From assembly GCA_031269405.1 (NCBI GenBank), contig JAISZE010000002.1, forward strand, positions 1 to 5,343: a DNA stretch of 5,343 bases, read 5' to 3'. Every line of letters starts with the position of its first letter. Position 1 is the first letter of the stretch. This document shows positions 1 through 5,343 of this stretch, one piece after another. The translations under genes were made by a program, and so were the position numbers. The notes under the pieces were generated by a model that was not told the origin of the DNA, did no database searches, and saw nothing but the letters and a program-made list of their open reading frames with translations. The DNA is from Treponema sp. (GTDB lineage: Bacteria; Spirochaetota; Spirochaetia; Treponematales; Breznakiellaceae).

Positions 1-473
1 GCCAGGGAGCCGTTGTGGGCGTTGCGCATACGCATGTAATTCACCCTGCCGAGTATTCCCTTTTCAATGGCCTCTTTGCAATACCGGGCAAAGGACGATG
101 TAAGGTTCGGGTGGGAGATGCAAAACTTGATACCGTTCTTTTCGATGGCGGCAACGATGGTTTTACAACCCGCCGCTGTGGGGGCCAAAGCCTTTTCGGT
201 GAAGATGTGCTTCTTCGCGTTTGCCGCGGCGATCATCACCTTTTCGTGTTCGCTGGTGGCGGTGCACACAACCACGCCGTCAACATCGCTTCTTGCCAGG
301 GCCTTGTTGAGGTCCGGCTCAAAAGCGGCGCCGATTTTGTTTGCCCACTCCTGACCCCGGGCGGCGTCCTCGTCCCATACGCAGGTAACCTTTGCGTCGG
401 GTTGTTCGTTCACAAACCTGGCATACCCTTCGGCATGAACGTGCCATTTGGAAAGCATCAATACATTGACCAT
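1..473 (-). CDS. Gfo/Idh/MocA family oxidoreductase, N-terminal part (runs off left edge)
   Basis: This gene is open to the left edge, so 157 complete codons are visible out of perhaps 330-400 for the family. I translated it by hand; it starts with MVNVLMLSKWHVHAEGYARF. The fold reads as an N-terminal Rossmann domain: a first beta strand, an acidic turn after the second strand (VWDED, about residues 32-36), then DGVVVCTATSEHE (about 65-77), and TEKAL (about 92-96) at the place of the family's EKP motif. The usual GxGxxG/A loop is absent: LSKWHVH stands where it should be. Proteins of this family are NAD(P)-dependent dehydrogenases, mostly of sugars and polyols; the substrate here cannot be told. 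The ATG is supported by AAGGAG six bases upstream (480-485). It lies 23 bases after the preceding oxidoreductase gene and is probably cotranscribed with it. I recall similar SKWHVHA-type N-termini in other bacteria, but that is from memory. Confidence 0.85.
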   Translation of the reverse strand, partial: MVNVLMLSKWHVHAEGYARFVNEQPDAKVTCVWDEDAARGQEWANKIGAAFEPDLNKALARSDVDGVVVCTATSEHEKVMIAAANAKKHIFTEKALAPTAAGCKTIVAAIEKNGIKFCISHPNLTSSFARYCKEAIEKGILGRVNYMRMRNAHNGSL

Positions 474-496
474 AAAAAACTCCTTACAAAAACAAT

Positions 497-1588
497 TTAT
501 ATCGCCGGTATGACGATCTCTACTTCTTTCTTTAGTTTCGACGACCGGTAGATGCCGTCGCAGATTGCCTGGTTGTAGAGGATTTCCTCGCCGGGAATGG
601 GCGCCGGGCCGTTGGTTTTTATGGCGTCCACAAAGCCGCGAATCTTCGCCTCAAAAGAATCCTTAACCGGTTTGGGGCCGTAGGCGTTGAAACCGATTGA
701 CGGCTCTATGACCGAGTCTATCTGCATACCGTTTACGTCGGTGTAGTACATGTAGCGGGAGGGGGTGTTGTGCTCGTTAAAGCCGTTGACCAGCTTTACG
801 GCCCCTTCGGTGCCAAGCCAGAGGGTGTCCCCCAGGGAATCGGCGTGCATGGCCCAGGACTGCTTGAACACAAAGGTAACATCCCCTTCCATGCGTATCA
901 GGGCAACCGAGAAGTCGTCAACATTGAAGGTAGACGCTTCGGGCCAGTACTTGGGGTTTTTGCCGAAATAATCTGTCGCAATAGCCGATACGGTAAGGGG
1001 CCGGGGATACCCTACGGCGTGGAGGCACTCGTCAATCGAGTAACAGCCTATGTCTCCCAGGCAGCCGTACCCGGCTTTGGCGGCGTCGACAAAGGTTCCC
1101 GCGGGAATGCCCCGGCGCCTTCCGCCCCCGGACTGTATGTAATAAACCTTGCCCAAACTGCCGCTTTGGATAATCTCGTCTATACGGCGGCGCATATAAT
1201 CGTAGCGCGGCTGGAAGCCTATGGTGAGTATCTTCTTCGACTTCCGTGAAGCCTTCACCATGTCCGCCGCTTCCTGCAGGGTAAAGGACATGGGCTTTTC
1301 ACAAAGCACATGAACCCCCGCTTCCAGGGCGGCGACGGTACAGTCCGCGTGGGTCGTGTTATAGGTGCACACGCTCACGCCGTCCATCTTTACATTTTTC
1401 ACCAGATCGGCGGCTTTCTCAAAAGCAGGCGCGCTTTTAAGGCCGTATTTGTCCAGGAATTCCCTGGCTTTGCCCGGTACAATATCGCAGGCCCCTACGA
1501 CCTCTACATCCCCGAATGAGACATAGGGTTTCATGTGCGCATGGGCGATCCCGCCTGTGCCGATAATTCCGATGCGGATCTTTTCCAT
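497..1588 (-). CDS. Gfo/Idh/MocA family NAD(P)-dependent oxidoreductase
   Basis: The 363-residue product has the usual length for the family. It begins with a Rossmann nucleotide-binding strand and loop, GIIGTGGIAHAH (residues 7-18), with an acidic residue after the second strand (ACDI, 33-36), which favours NAD over NADP in many relatives. CEKPM (96-100) carries the conserved catalytic Lys98. The C-terminal Gfo/Idh/MocA domain contains GDIGCYSID (178-186), where Tyr183 stands in the acid/base position that many relatives fill with His; Tyr is the residue known in dihydrodiol dehydrogenase and glucose-fructose oxidoreductase-like members. Substrate cannot be assigned; a sugar or polyol is the default expectation. 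I chose the ATG at 1586-1588 because AAGGA lies eight bases upstream and the Rossmann strand starts right after it; a GTG at 1607-1609 would add seven residues with no function evident. It starts 37 bases after fliY with no clear terminator between, so readthrough from the motility genes is likely. Confidence 0.93.
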   Translation of the reverse strand: MEKIRIGIIGTGGIAHAHMKPYVSFGDVEVVGACDIVPGKAREFLDKYGLKSAPAFEKAADLVKNVKMDGVSVCTYNTTHADCTVAALEAGVHVLCEKPMSFTLQEAADMVKASRKSKKILTIGFQPRYDYMRRRIDEIIQSGSLGKVYYIQSGGGRRRGIPAGTFVDAAKAGYGCLGDIGCYSIDECLHAVGYPRPLTVSAIATDYFGKNPKYWPEASTFNVDDFSVALIRMEGDVTFVFKQSWAMHADSLGDTLWLGTEGAVKLVNGFNEHNTPSRYMYYTDVNGMQIDSVIEPSIGFNAYGPKPVKDSFEAKIRGFVDAIKTNGPAPIPGEEILYNQAICDGIYRSSKLKKEVEIVIPAI

Positions 1589-1625
1589 AAATAGTTTCCT
1601 TTTTATCACTCAGCGAAACAGGGCT

Positions 1626-2732
1626 TCACCCCATGTCGCTCATCCGTTCCATAGGAGACACGATTTCCGTAACCCTGACGCCGAAGTTCTCGTCGATTAC
1701 CACGACTTCGCCTTTGGCGATGAGCTTGTGGTTGACCAGGATGTCCACCGGTTCGCCCGCGAGTTTGTCCAGCTCTATGATGGTTCCTTCCCCCATGCCC
1801 AGGATGTCTTTGATGAGTTTCCGGGTACGGCCTAATTCAACGGTCATTTCCATGAAAACGTCCATGATAAGGCCGATGTTTCCCGATTCCTGGACAGAAG
1901 CCCGGGGCATCAGGTTGGGGAACTGAACGGACTGCACGTTAGCCGGCGAACCCATTCCCATCCCCATATTAGGCATTCCCATGCCGCCGCCTATAGCAGG
2001 CATTGCCTGGCCCATTCCCATGTTAGGCATCCCCATGCCGTTATCCATAGCAGCCGCTATTGGCGCCGTATGAGCGGCTCCGCCGTTAAGGGCCCTGGCT
2101 ATATCGGAAGACACGCCCGGACCGAGAACTTCCCAGATCTGGTGGGTTTTCCCGTCCCCCAAATCAAGCTGGTACAGGGCGCTGGCAAACTCGCCGCCCG
2201 GAAGGGCCGCCACCGCCTTGGGCACATTGGTCCCTTCAGGGGTAATGGCGGCAATGGACTTGTTTCCTGTTTTATTAGTCAGCGCGGTAATTTCGGTTCC
2301 GGTAAACTGGGATATAAGCTCGTTGATAATGGACATAGCCATATCGTCAAGCTCGATGTTCTCTTCTTTATTGGCCAAACCGGCAATGGCTTTGGCTGTA
2401 GCTTCAGGAAGGATGAAAAGATGCTCCCCGGGGAAACCTGAGTTAAAATCAGCCTTGACTACGGTTACGGTATCCGGCAATTGGCCGAGCATGGCTTCCC
2501 GGTTGGTAAAACTCACCTGGAGCCCCTTGAAAGCCGCGGAGGACGCGGTGATCATGGCGATATTGGAAGACTCGGCGTCCAGATTGGAAGAAAGGAAATC
2601 CTGAAGGGCCTTCCGGTCGGTTTCGGCCCCTGAGGCGGCAGCAGGAGCCGGCGTAGGGCTTCCCGCGCTGCCGGAATCCACTCCTGCTAACAATGCGTCT
2701 ATCTCATCCTGCGAAAGAGCGCCATCGCTCAT
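1626..2732 (-). CDS. fliY: Flagellar motor switch protein FliY (CheC-like plus FliN domain)
   Basis: The 368-residue product is a C-ring component of the flagellar switch, much longer than a plain FliN. Residues 7-15 (SQDEIDALL) match the CheY-P-binding peptide found at the N-terminus of FliM and FliY. After a Pro/Ala/Ser/Gly-rich linker (about 19-36), residues about 40-215 form a CheC-like region; E54 and N57 fit the first ExxN phosphatase helix, while the second helix has E138 but Ser141 in place of Asn. A Met/Gly-rich linker (about 229-262) contains two copies of GMGMPNMGMG, 18 residues apart. Residues about 284-360 are a typical SpoA/FliN domain (LIMDVFMEMTVELGRTRKLI, then LDKLAGEPVDILVNHKLIAKGEV in two visible blocks), which packs with FliM in the lower C-ring. 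The ATG overlaps the fliM stop as ATGA, and GGAGG lies seven bases upstream inside fliM, so the two are probably translationally coupled. B. subtilis FliY is a CheY-P phosphatase; activity here is inferred only. Confidence 0.95.
   Translation of the reverse strand: MSDGALSQDEIDALLAGVDSGSAGSPTPAPAAASGAETDRKALQDFLSSNLDAESSNIAMITASSAAFKGLQVSFTNREAMLGQLPDTVTVVKADFNSGFPGEHLFILPEATAKAIAGLANKEENIELDDMAMSIINELISQFTGTEITALTNKTGNKSIAAITPEGTNVPKAVAALPGGEFASALYQLDLGDGKTHQIWEVLGPGVSSDIARALNGGAAHTAPIAAAMDNGMGMPNMGMGQAMPAIGGGMGMPNMGMGMGSPANVQSVQFPNLMPRASVQESGNIGLIMDVFMEMTVELGRTRKLIKDILGMGEGTIIELDKLAGEPVDILVNHKLIAKGEVVVIDENFGVRVTEIVSPMERMSDMG
1957..2054 (-). repeat. Imperfect in-frame 54-bp-period repeat encoding Met/Gly-rich linker of FliY
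   Basis: Two copies, about 1957-2000 and 2011-2054, are offset by exactly 54 bases (18 codons). Both contain CCCAT, TTAGGCAT and CCCATGCCG in the same order and end in a (T)ATAGCAG motif. The copies differ by scattered substitutions. On the coding strand they give two copies of GMGMPNMGMG (residues 232-241 and 250-259) in the flexible link between the CheC-like and FliN domains. The period being a multiple of three keeps the frame, so unit number could vary between strains without breaking the gene. Confidence 0.8.
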
Positions 2733-3760
2733 AATGATTCCTCCCCTTCAGTCACGAGTTCTTCAAATTCTTCCTGTTCGAGTTCGGCGATTTTTTTGAT
2801 TACCTGTACCGCCATTTTCTTTCCAATAACCCCCGGCCTGCACAGGAACTTTTTCTTGTTCCCTATGTTCAGGGAATAAGGATCGCCGATCCGGGTGTTG
2901 TAAAGCCTCACTACATCCCCTGCCTGAAGGGAAAGCACATCCCTGATAGGGATGCTTATTTTCCCTATTTCGGCTACTACATTAACATCGACTGTTGCGA
3001 GCTTATCCTTTAATACATTGAGGTTCTCCGTGGTGGCCCCCCGGCGTACCGAGGAATACCAGAACTGGGTGGACAGCTTGGTGCTGATCGGCTCTATAGT
3101 AAGGTAGGGGATACAGAAGTTCATCATCCCTTCCACATCGCCTACTTTTGTTTCCAGGGTTACCAAAACAACCATTTCCGAGGGCGGCACGATCTGGGCG
3201 AACTGGGGGTTGGTGTCGATCTGCCCCAGCCTGGGCCGGAGGTCGATAACTGTGGTCCAGGCTTCCCGCATGTTCCCCAGGATACGAACGATGATGCCTT
3301 CCATGACCGACGTTTCGATGTCCGTAAGCTCGTGCTGCGCCTTGGTGCCCTCGCCCGTGCCCCCGAAAAGGCGGTCGATAATGGAGAAGGTTACCGCCGG
3401 GTCAATCTCCAGGATGGCGTTGCCTTTAAGAGGGTCCATATTGATGATTGCCAGCGTAGTAGGCGTCGGGATGGAACGGATGAATTCCTCGTAGGTCAGC
3501 TCGTCTACCGATGCGACATGAACGTGAACCATGGAACGGAGCTGGGCCGAAAGGCTCGTGGTGGTAAGCCGGGCAAAGGTCTCGTGCATCATAGAGAGCG
3601 TACGGATCTGTTCTTTGGAGAATTTAGCCGGACGCTTGAAGTCATAGATCCTGATTTTCCGGGTATCCGCCGCGGGCCTGAAATCCTCCGGCTCTGTATC
3701 CCCGGCGTTTATGGCGGTTAATAACTGATCAATTTCTTCCTGGGACAGTACTTCGGTCAT
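2729..3760 (-). CDS. fliM: Flagellar motor switch protein FliM
   Basis: The 343-residue product is the switch protein that links the MS-ring/FliG to FliY/FliN and receives CheY-P. The N-terminus LSQEEIDQLL (5-14) is the CheY-P-binding peptide. It is followed by a linker and the hallmark YDFKRPAKFSKEQIRTL (39-55). The middle, CheC-like but non-catalytic domain runs to about 230 and contains the FliG-contacting GGTG (133-136) in DRLFGGTGEG. The C-terminal SpoA domain lies about 250-325 (VVAEIGKISIPIRDVLSLQA, 261-280, then GDVVRLYN), and the tail is acidic (EQEEFEELVTEGEESL). Length is normal for the family. The ATG at 3758-3760 is preceded by GGAGG at 3772-3776, eleven bases away, which is longer than for its neighbours, and that site lies inside an inverted repeat. 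The gene is separated from fliL by 117 bases, the largest gap in the window, and may have its own promoter. Its TGA overlaps the fliY start. Confidence 0.97.
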   Translation of the reverse strand: MTEVLSQEEIDQLLTAINAGDTEPEDFRPAADTRKIRIYDFKRPAKFSKEQIRTLSMMHETFARLTTTSLSAQLRSMVHVHVASVDELTYEEFIRSIPTPTTLAIINMDPLKGNAILEIDPAVTFSIIDRLFGGTGEGTKAQHELTDIETSVMEGIIVRILGNMREAWTTVIDLRPRLGQIDTNPQFAQIVPPSEMVVLVTLETKVGDVEGMMNFCIPYLTIEPISTKLSTQFWYSSVRRGATTENLNVLKDKLATVDVNVVAEIGKISIPIRDVLSLQAGDVVRLYNTRIGDPYSLNIGNKKKFLCRPGVIGKKMAVQVIKKIAELEQEEFEELVTEGEESL

Positions 3761-3762
3761 TG

Positions 3763-3787
3763 AATAAAAAACCTCCGGTTTTTTATT
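3763..3787 (-). promoter_or_regulatory. Perfect 11-bp inverted repeat enclosing the fliM ribosome-binding site
   Basis: The arms AATAAAAAACC (3763-3773) and GGTTTTTTATT (3777-3787) are exact reverse complements, separated by only three bases. With a one-base bulge the pairing can extend to 3761-3790. In the fliM mRNA this forms a hairpin with a GGA loop closed by two G-C pairs over an A-U-rich stem. The Shine-Dalgarno GGAGG (3772-3776) is made of that loop plus the first two stem bases, so folding would partly hide it. The stem is A-U-rich, so it would be of modest stability. The symmetry is seen directly; control of fliM translation is inferred. On either strand it could also be read as a weak terminator-like stem, but the paired G+C core is very short. 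Confidence 0.6.
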
Positions 3788-3790
3788 TCA

Positions 3791-3813
3791 GAGCTTTGGC
3801 GGCGCCAAAACTC
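3791..3813 (-). promoter_or_regulatory. Second inverted repeat (G+C-richer hairpin) in the fliL-fliM gap
   Basis: The arms GAGCTTTGGC (3791-3800) and GCCAAAACTC (3804-3813) pair at nine of ten positions around a three-base loop. It lies directly upstream, in the direction of transcription, of the hairpin that holds the fliM ribosome-binding site, with only three bases between the two. No run of U follows it on the mRNA (the next bases are TGAAATAAAAAA), so it does not look like a simple intrinsic terminator. Possible roles are mRNA processing or stability, or part of a leader that controls fliM; none is shown by sequence alone. Confidence 0.55.
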
Positions 3814-3839
3814 CAATTGGCTATGCTATGTTTGTCCCA

Positions 3840-3848
3840 ATTATACCA
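3840..3848 (-). promoter_or_regulatory. Candidate extended -10 promoter element upstream of fliM
   Basis: On the minus strand the bases read TGGTATAAT: a perfect TATAAT hexamer (3840-3845) with the TGn extension directly before it. The hexamer 17 bases further upstream (ATTATC, 3863-3868) is a poor -35, which extended -10 promoters can tolerate. A start near 3833 would give an untranslated leader of about 73 bases that contains both inverted repeats. It is in the only sizeable intergenic gap of the window. It matches the housekeeping sigma pattern; I saw no flagellar sigma-28 pattern here. This suggests fliM-fliY and the genes after them may be transcribed separately from motAB-fliL as well as by readthrough. 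Confidence 0.45.
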
Positions 3849-3877
3849 TAAAACCATCATTCGATAATCCCCTTTCC

Positions 3878-4432
3878 TTACATCTCCATTACGTCCAACT
3901 GGTTGAACAATATTATCCGGGCCTTCGCGGAATTCAGGACCCGGGTGTTCAGGAGTTCGATAATTTCCTGTTTCAGCCGGGCTTCATTTTCCGGCTGAAG
4001 CTCTGCGGCCATCTTGGACCGGAAAAAACTACGCACAAAGTCCCGCAGTTCGTAAAGCCGCCCGGTAAATTCCGAGGCCGCGGCGTTGTCGTTCATGTCA
4101 TAGCCGATTACCATATCCACTACCACCGAATACGGCGCAGGATCCTTGGTTCCTGTCCGTACAAGGCCGATGGCGGTAAACATGGAATACTGGGGCCTTG
4201 CGCCTACATAAGGGGAATTTTCAGGGATCACTGTCTGGGATTGCCCGCTTTTGTTGAGAATGTTATAGGTAATGGCCGATACCGTAACAATAAATATCAG
4301 GGCCCCCAGGCCGATAGCCGCAAATTTGAGCAAATTCGGCAGCAACGCCGCAATACCGGAAGGTTTTTTTGCGCCTGTATCTATCCCCCCTGCATCACCG
4401 CTGTCAAGATCAAGTTCATCAGCATCGCCCAT
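3878..4432 (-). CDS. fliL: Flagellar basal body-associated protein FliL
   Basis: The 184-residue product is a single-pass inner membrane protein. An acidic cytoplasmic N-terminus (MGDADELDLDSGDAGG, 1-16) is followed by a membrane segment at about 34-57 (KFAAIGLGALIFIVTVSAIT lies at about 36-55). A periplasmic FliL domain follows, with a beta-strand region (PYSVVVDMVIGYD, about 100-112), a long helix with RLYELRDFVRSFFRSK (125-140), and QEIIELLNTRVLNSAKARII (155-174) near the end. FliL proteins surround the MotAB stator at the basal body and affect torque and, in spirochaetes, periplasmic flagellum orientation. I chose the ATG at 4430-4432 because GGAGG (4442-4446) lies nine bases upstream; an in-frame TTG at 4448-4450 would overlap that site and is less likely. 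It starts 24 bases after motB, in keeping with cotranscription. The 117-base gap after it holds signals for fliM. Confidence 0.92.
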   Translation of the reverse strand: MGDADELDLDSGDAGGIDTGAKKPSGIAALLPNLLKFAAIGLGALIFIVTVSAITYNILNKSGQSQTVIPENSPYVGARPQYSMFTAIGLVRTGTKDPAPYSVVVDMVIGYDMNDNAAASEFTGRLYELRDFVRSFFRSKMAAELQPENEARLKQEIIELLNTRVLNSAKARIILFNQLDVMEM

Positions 4433-4456
4433 AGTTATGTACCTCCGCAATTCTCA

Positions 4457-5188
4457 TTATAAGTGTCCTTCATCTAATATAATAATGTCTACGCGCCGGT
4501 TGTAGGCCCTGCCTTCAGGGGTATTATTGGAACTCACCGGCATGGTATCAGCGAAACCGGCTACCTGGAAACGCCGTTCGTCCACCCCAAAGGCGGTCAG
4601 GTAGCGGAGCACAGCGATGGCCCGCTCAGAGGACAACTGCCAGTTATCCTGCCAGGGGCCGGCAGGATCCACGTCAACAGAATCCGTATGCCCTTCAATG
4701 CGGAATTTCCTTCCCCTGACTTCATCGGAATTGAGCAAACCCGCTGCGCCCAGAAGTATGCTCCTGGTTTCCTCGATATTGATCCGCGCGCTTGCGGGAT
4801 TAAAAAAGGCGTCAGAAGCCAGGCTAATCACCAGCCCCCGTTCATCATGGGTAAGCTTTACCTTGTTGGACTTTACCTCGGGGTTGAAAAGGCTTAGGGC
4901 CTTTCTGAGGGCTGTTCCCAGGGAACGGCCCCGGTCGGTAGCAGGGAGGGACATGATAGTATTGCCCAGATCCGCGCTTTTGCCCTTTGAAAGCGTGTTC
5001 CCGCCGCTGCTGGGCCCCATTCCGGTATTGTTGAAAGCCGAAACCATAGCCGCAAGCTGAGCGGGATCCACGTCATCGGGATTAAAAAGCAGGACAAAAA
5101 AACAAAGAATCAGCGTAACCATGTCAGAGTAGGTAACGATCCACTCGTTGCCGGCGCTGCCGGCCTCGGGCTTCTTTTTTTTTGCCAT
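4457..5188 (-). CDS. motB: Flagellar stator protein MotB
   Basis: The 243-residue product is the peptidoglycan-anchored half of the stator. A basic N-terminus (MAKKKKPEAG) precedes the single membrane helix (about 17-35) in EWIVTYSDMVTLILCFFVLL; Asp22 in TYSD is the conserved ion-carrying residue. After the helix comes the plug/linker region (about 40-100), then an OmpA/MotB peptidoglycan-binding domain with GHTDS (166-170), LSSERA (185-190), GFADTMPV (211-218) and NRRVDI (230-235). All key residues that I can check are present, and the length is normal for a short spirochaete MotB. The ATG is supported by GGAAGG five bases upstream (5194-5199). It lies 26 bases after motA and 24 before fliL. 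A run of nine A, spanning codons 2-5, follows the start codon closely. Whether the ion is H+ or Na+ cannot be settled from this; spirochaete stators are usually taken as proton-driven. Confidence 0.96.
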   Translation of the reverse strand: MAKKKKPEAGSAGNEWIVTYSDMVTLILCFFVLLFNPDDVDPAQLAAMVSAFNNTGMGPSSGGNTLSKGKSADLGNTIMSLPATDRGRSLGTALRKALSLFNPEVKSNKVKLTHDERGLVISLASDAFFNPASARINIEETRSILLGAAGLLNSDEVRGRKFRIEGHTDSVDVDPAGPWQDNWQLSSERAIAVLRYLTAFGVDERRFQVAGFADTMPVSSNNTPEGRAYNRRVDIIILDEGHL

Positions 5189-5214
5189 TCAAACCTTCCT
5201 GTTGTTTTTAATCC

Positions 5215-5343
5215 CTAATCTTTAAGAAATTCAGCTTCTGCGGCCTTGCGGTCCGTGGGATTAAGATAAGAAAGGAGTTTGGTCGCCAGGATACGGGGGT
5301 TGTCCCCGGCCTGGATGGAAAGTATCCCTTCTATCATCATTTC
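5215..5343 (-). CDS. motA: Flagellar stator protein MotA, C-terminal end (runs off right edge)
   Basis: Only the last 42 codons are present; I translated them by hand, reading EMMIEGILSIQAGDNPRILA, then TKLLSYLNPTDRKAAEAEFL and KD before TAG at 5215-5217. The block MMIEGILSIQAGDNPRIL is the conserved C-terminal cytoplasmic stretch of MotA, found after its last membrane helix. MotA is the multi-copy channel subunit that surrounds the MotB dimer and pushes on FliG. The frame has no stop up to the window edge, and the gene lies directly upstream of motB with a 26-base gap, as expected for a motAB pair. The tail after this block is short and charged, as usual for the family. Confidence 0.93.
   Translation of the reverse strand, partial: EMMIEGILSIQAGDNPRILATKLLSYLNPTDRKAAEAEFLKD

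Noticed and set aside
15..551. Plus-strand open frame of 178 codons
   Set aside because: It lies antisense to the partial oxidoreductase and the end of the next one. Its product shows no family pattern, while the minus strand gives a clear Gfo/Idh/MocA protein with an RBS.
770..1249. Plus-strand open frame of 159 codons
   Set aside because: It is antisense to the middle of the first oxidoreductase, has no recognisable motif, and is explained by codon bias on the coding strand.
1589..1609. Upstream GTG start for the first oxidoreductase (seven more residues)
   Set aside because: The ATG at 1586-1588 has AAGGA at a good distance and starts right before the Rossmann strand. The extension would code across that RBS.
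1589..1625. Possible terminator between fliY and the first oxidoreductase
   Set aside because: I found no stem with a following U run in these 37 bases; the A-rich stretch is the RBS of the next gene.
2096..2115. CCGATAT on the minus strand as a possible sigma-28 -10
   Set aside because: It is inside fliY and has no TAAA-like -35 element at the required distance.
2070..2604. Overlapping plus-strand open frames antisense to fliY
   Set aside because: Two different frames are open over the same stretch, as expected of shadows; neither translated sequence resembles a protein family.
4456..4461. TATAAT on the minus strand at the motB stop codon, upstream of fliL
   Set aside because: It has no TGn extension and no -35 (TTATAT at 17 bases), and it lies in A/T-rich DNA where the motB stop and last codons explain it. 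A chance match is more likely than a fliL promoter.

Overview
The window reads as part of a spirochaete chromosome, most likely from a Treponema or close relative. The evidence is the gene order motA-motB-fliL-fliM-fliY, all on the minus strand, and the long CheC-like form of FliY in place of a short FliN. That order is the one I recall for the large motility operons of Treponema and Borrelia. Base composition looks balanced (roughly half G+C by eye), which fits the higher-GC treponemes better than Borrelia. The genus is inferred from family knowledge, not from a database match.

Transcription runs from right to left. At the right edge is the last part of motA (5215-5343), then motB (4457-5188), fliL (3878-4432), a 117-base gap, fliM (2729-3760), fliY (1626-2732, overlapping fliM by an ATGA junction), and then two Gfo/Idh/MocA-type oxidoreductase genes (497-1588, and 1-473 running off the left edge). 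All gaps other than the fliL-fliM gap are under 40 bases, and every gene seen with its start has a Shine-Dalgarno sequence. No convincing terminator separates the motility genes from the oxidoreductase genes.

The motility genes encode connected parts of one machine. MotA and MotB form the ion-driven stator, FliL is the single-pass membrane protein associated with it, and FliM and FliY form the switch (C-ring) that receives CheY-P and sets rotation direction. The two oxidoreductases look like sugar or polyol dehydrogenases and have no evident link to motility. They sit where fliO/fliP and the rest of the export genes would be expected.

The points most worth a second look are: (1) the fliL-fliM gap, which carries a perfect extended -10 element followed by two adjacent inverted repeats, the second of which contains the fliM ribosome-binding site; (2) the replacement of the expected downstream flagellar export genes by two oxidoreductase genes; (3) the unequal state of the two CheC-type phosphatase sites in FliY, and its repeated Met/Gly linker; and (4) the missing glycine-rich nucleotide loop in the second oxidoreductase. 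I found no clearly new multi-gene system, RNA gene, CRISPR array or mobile element.
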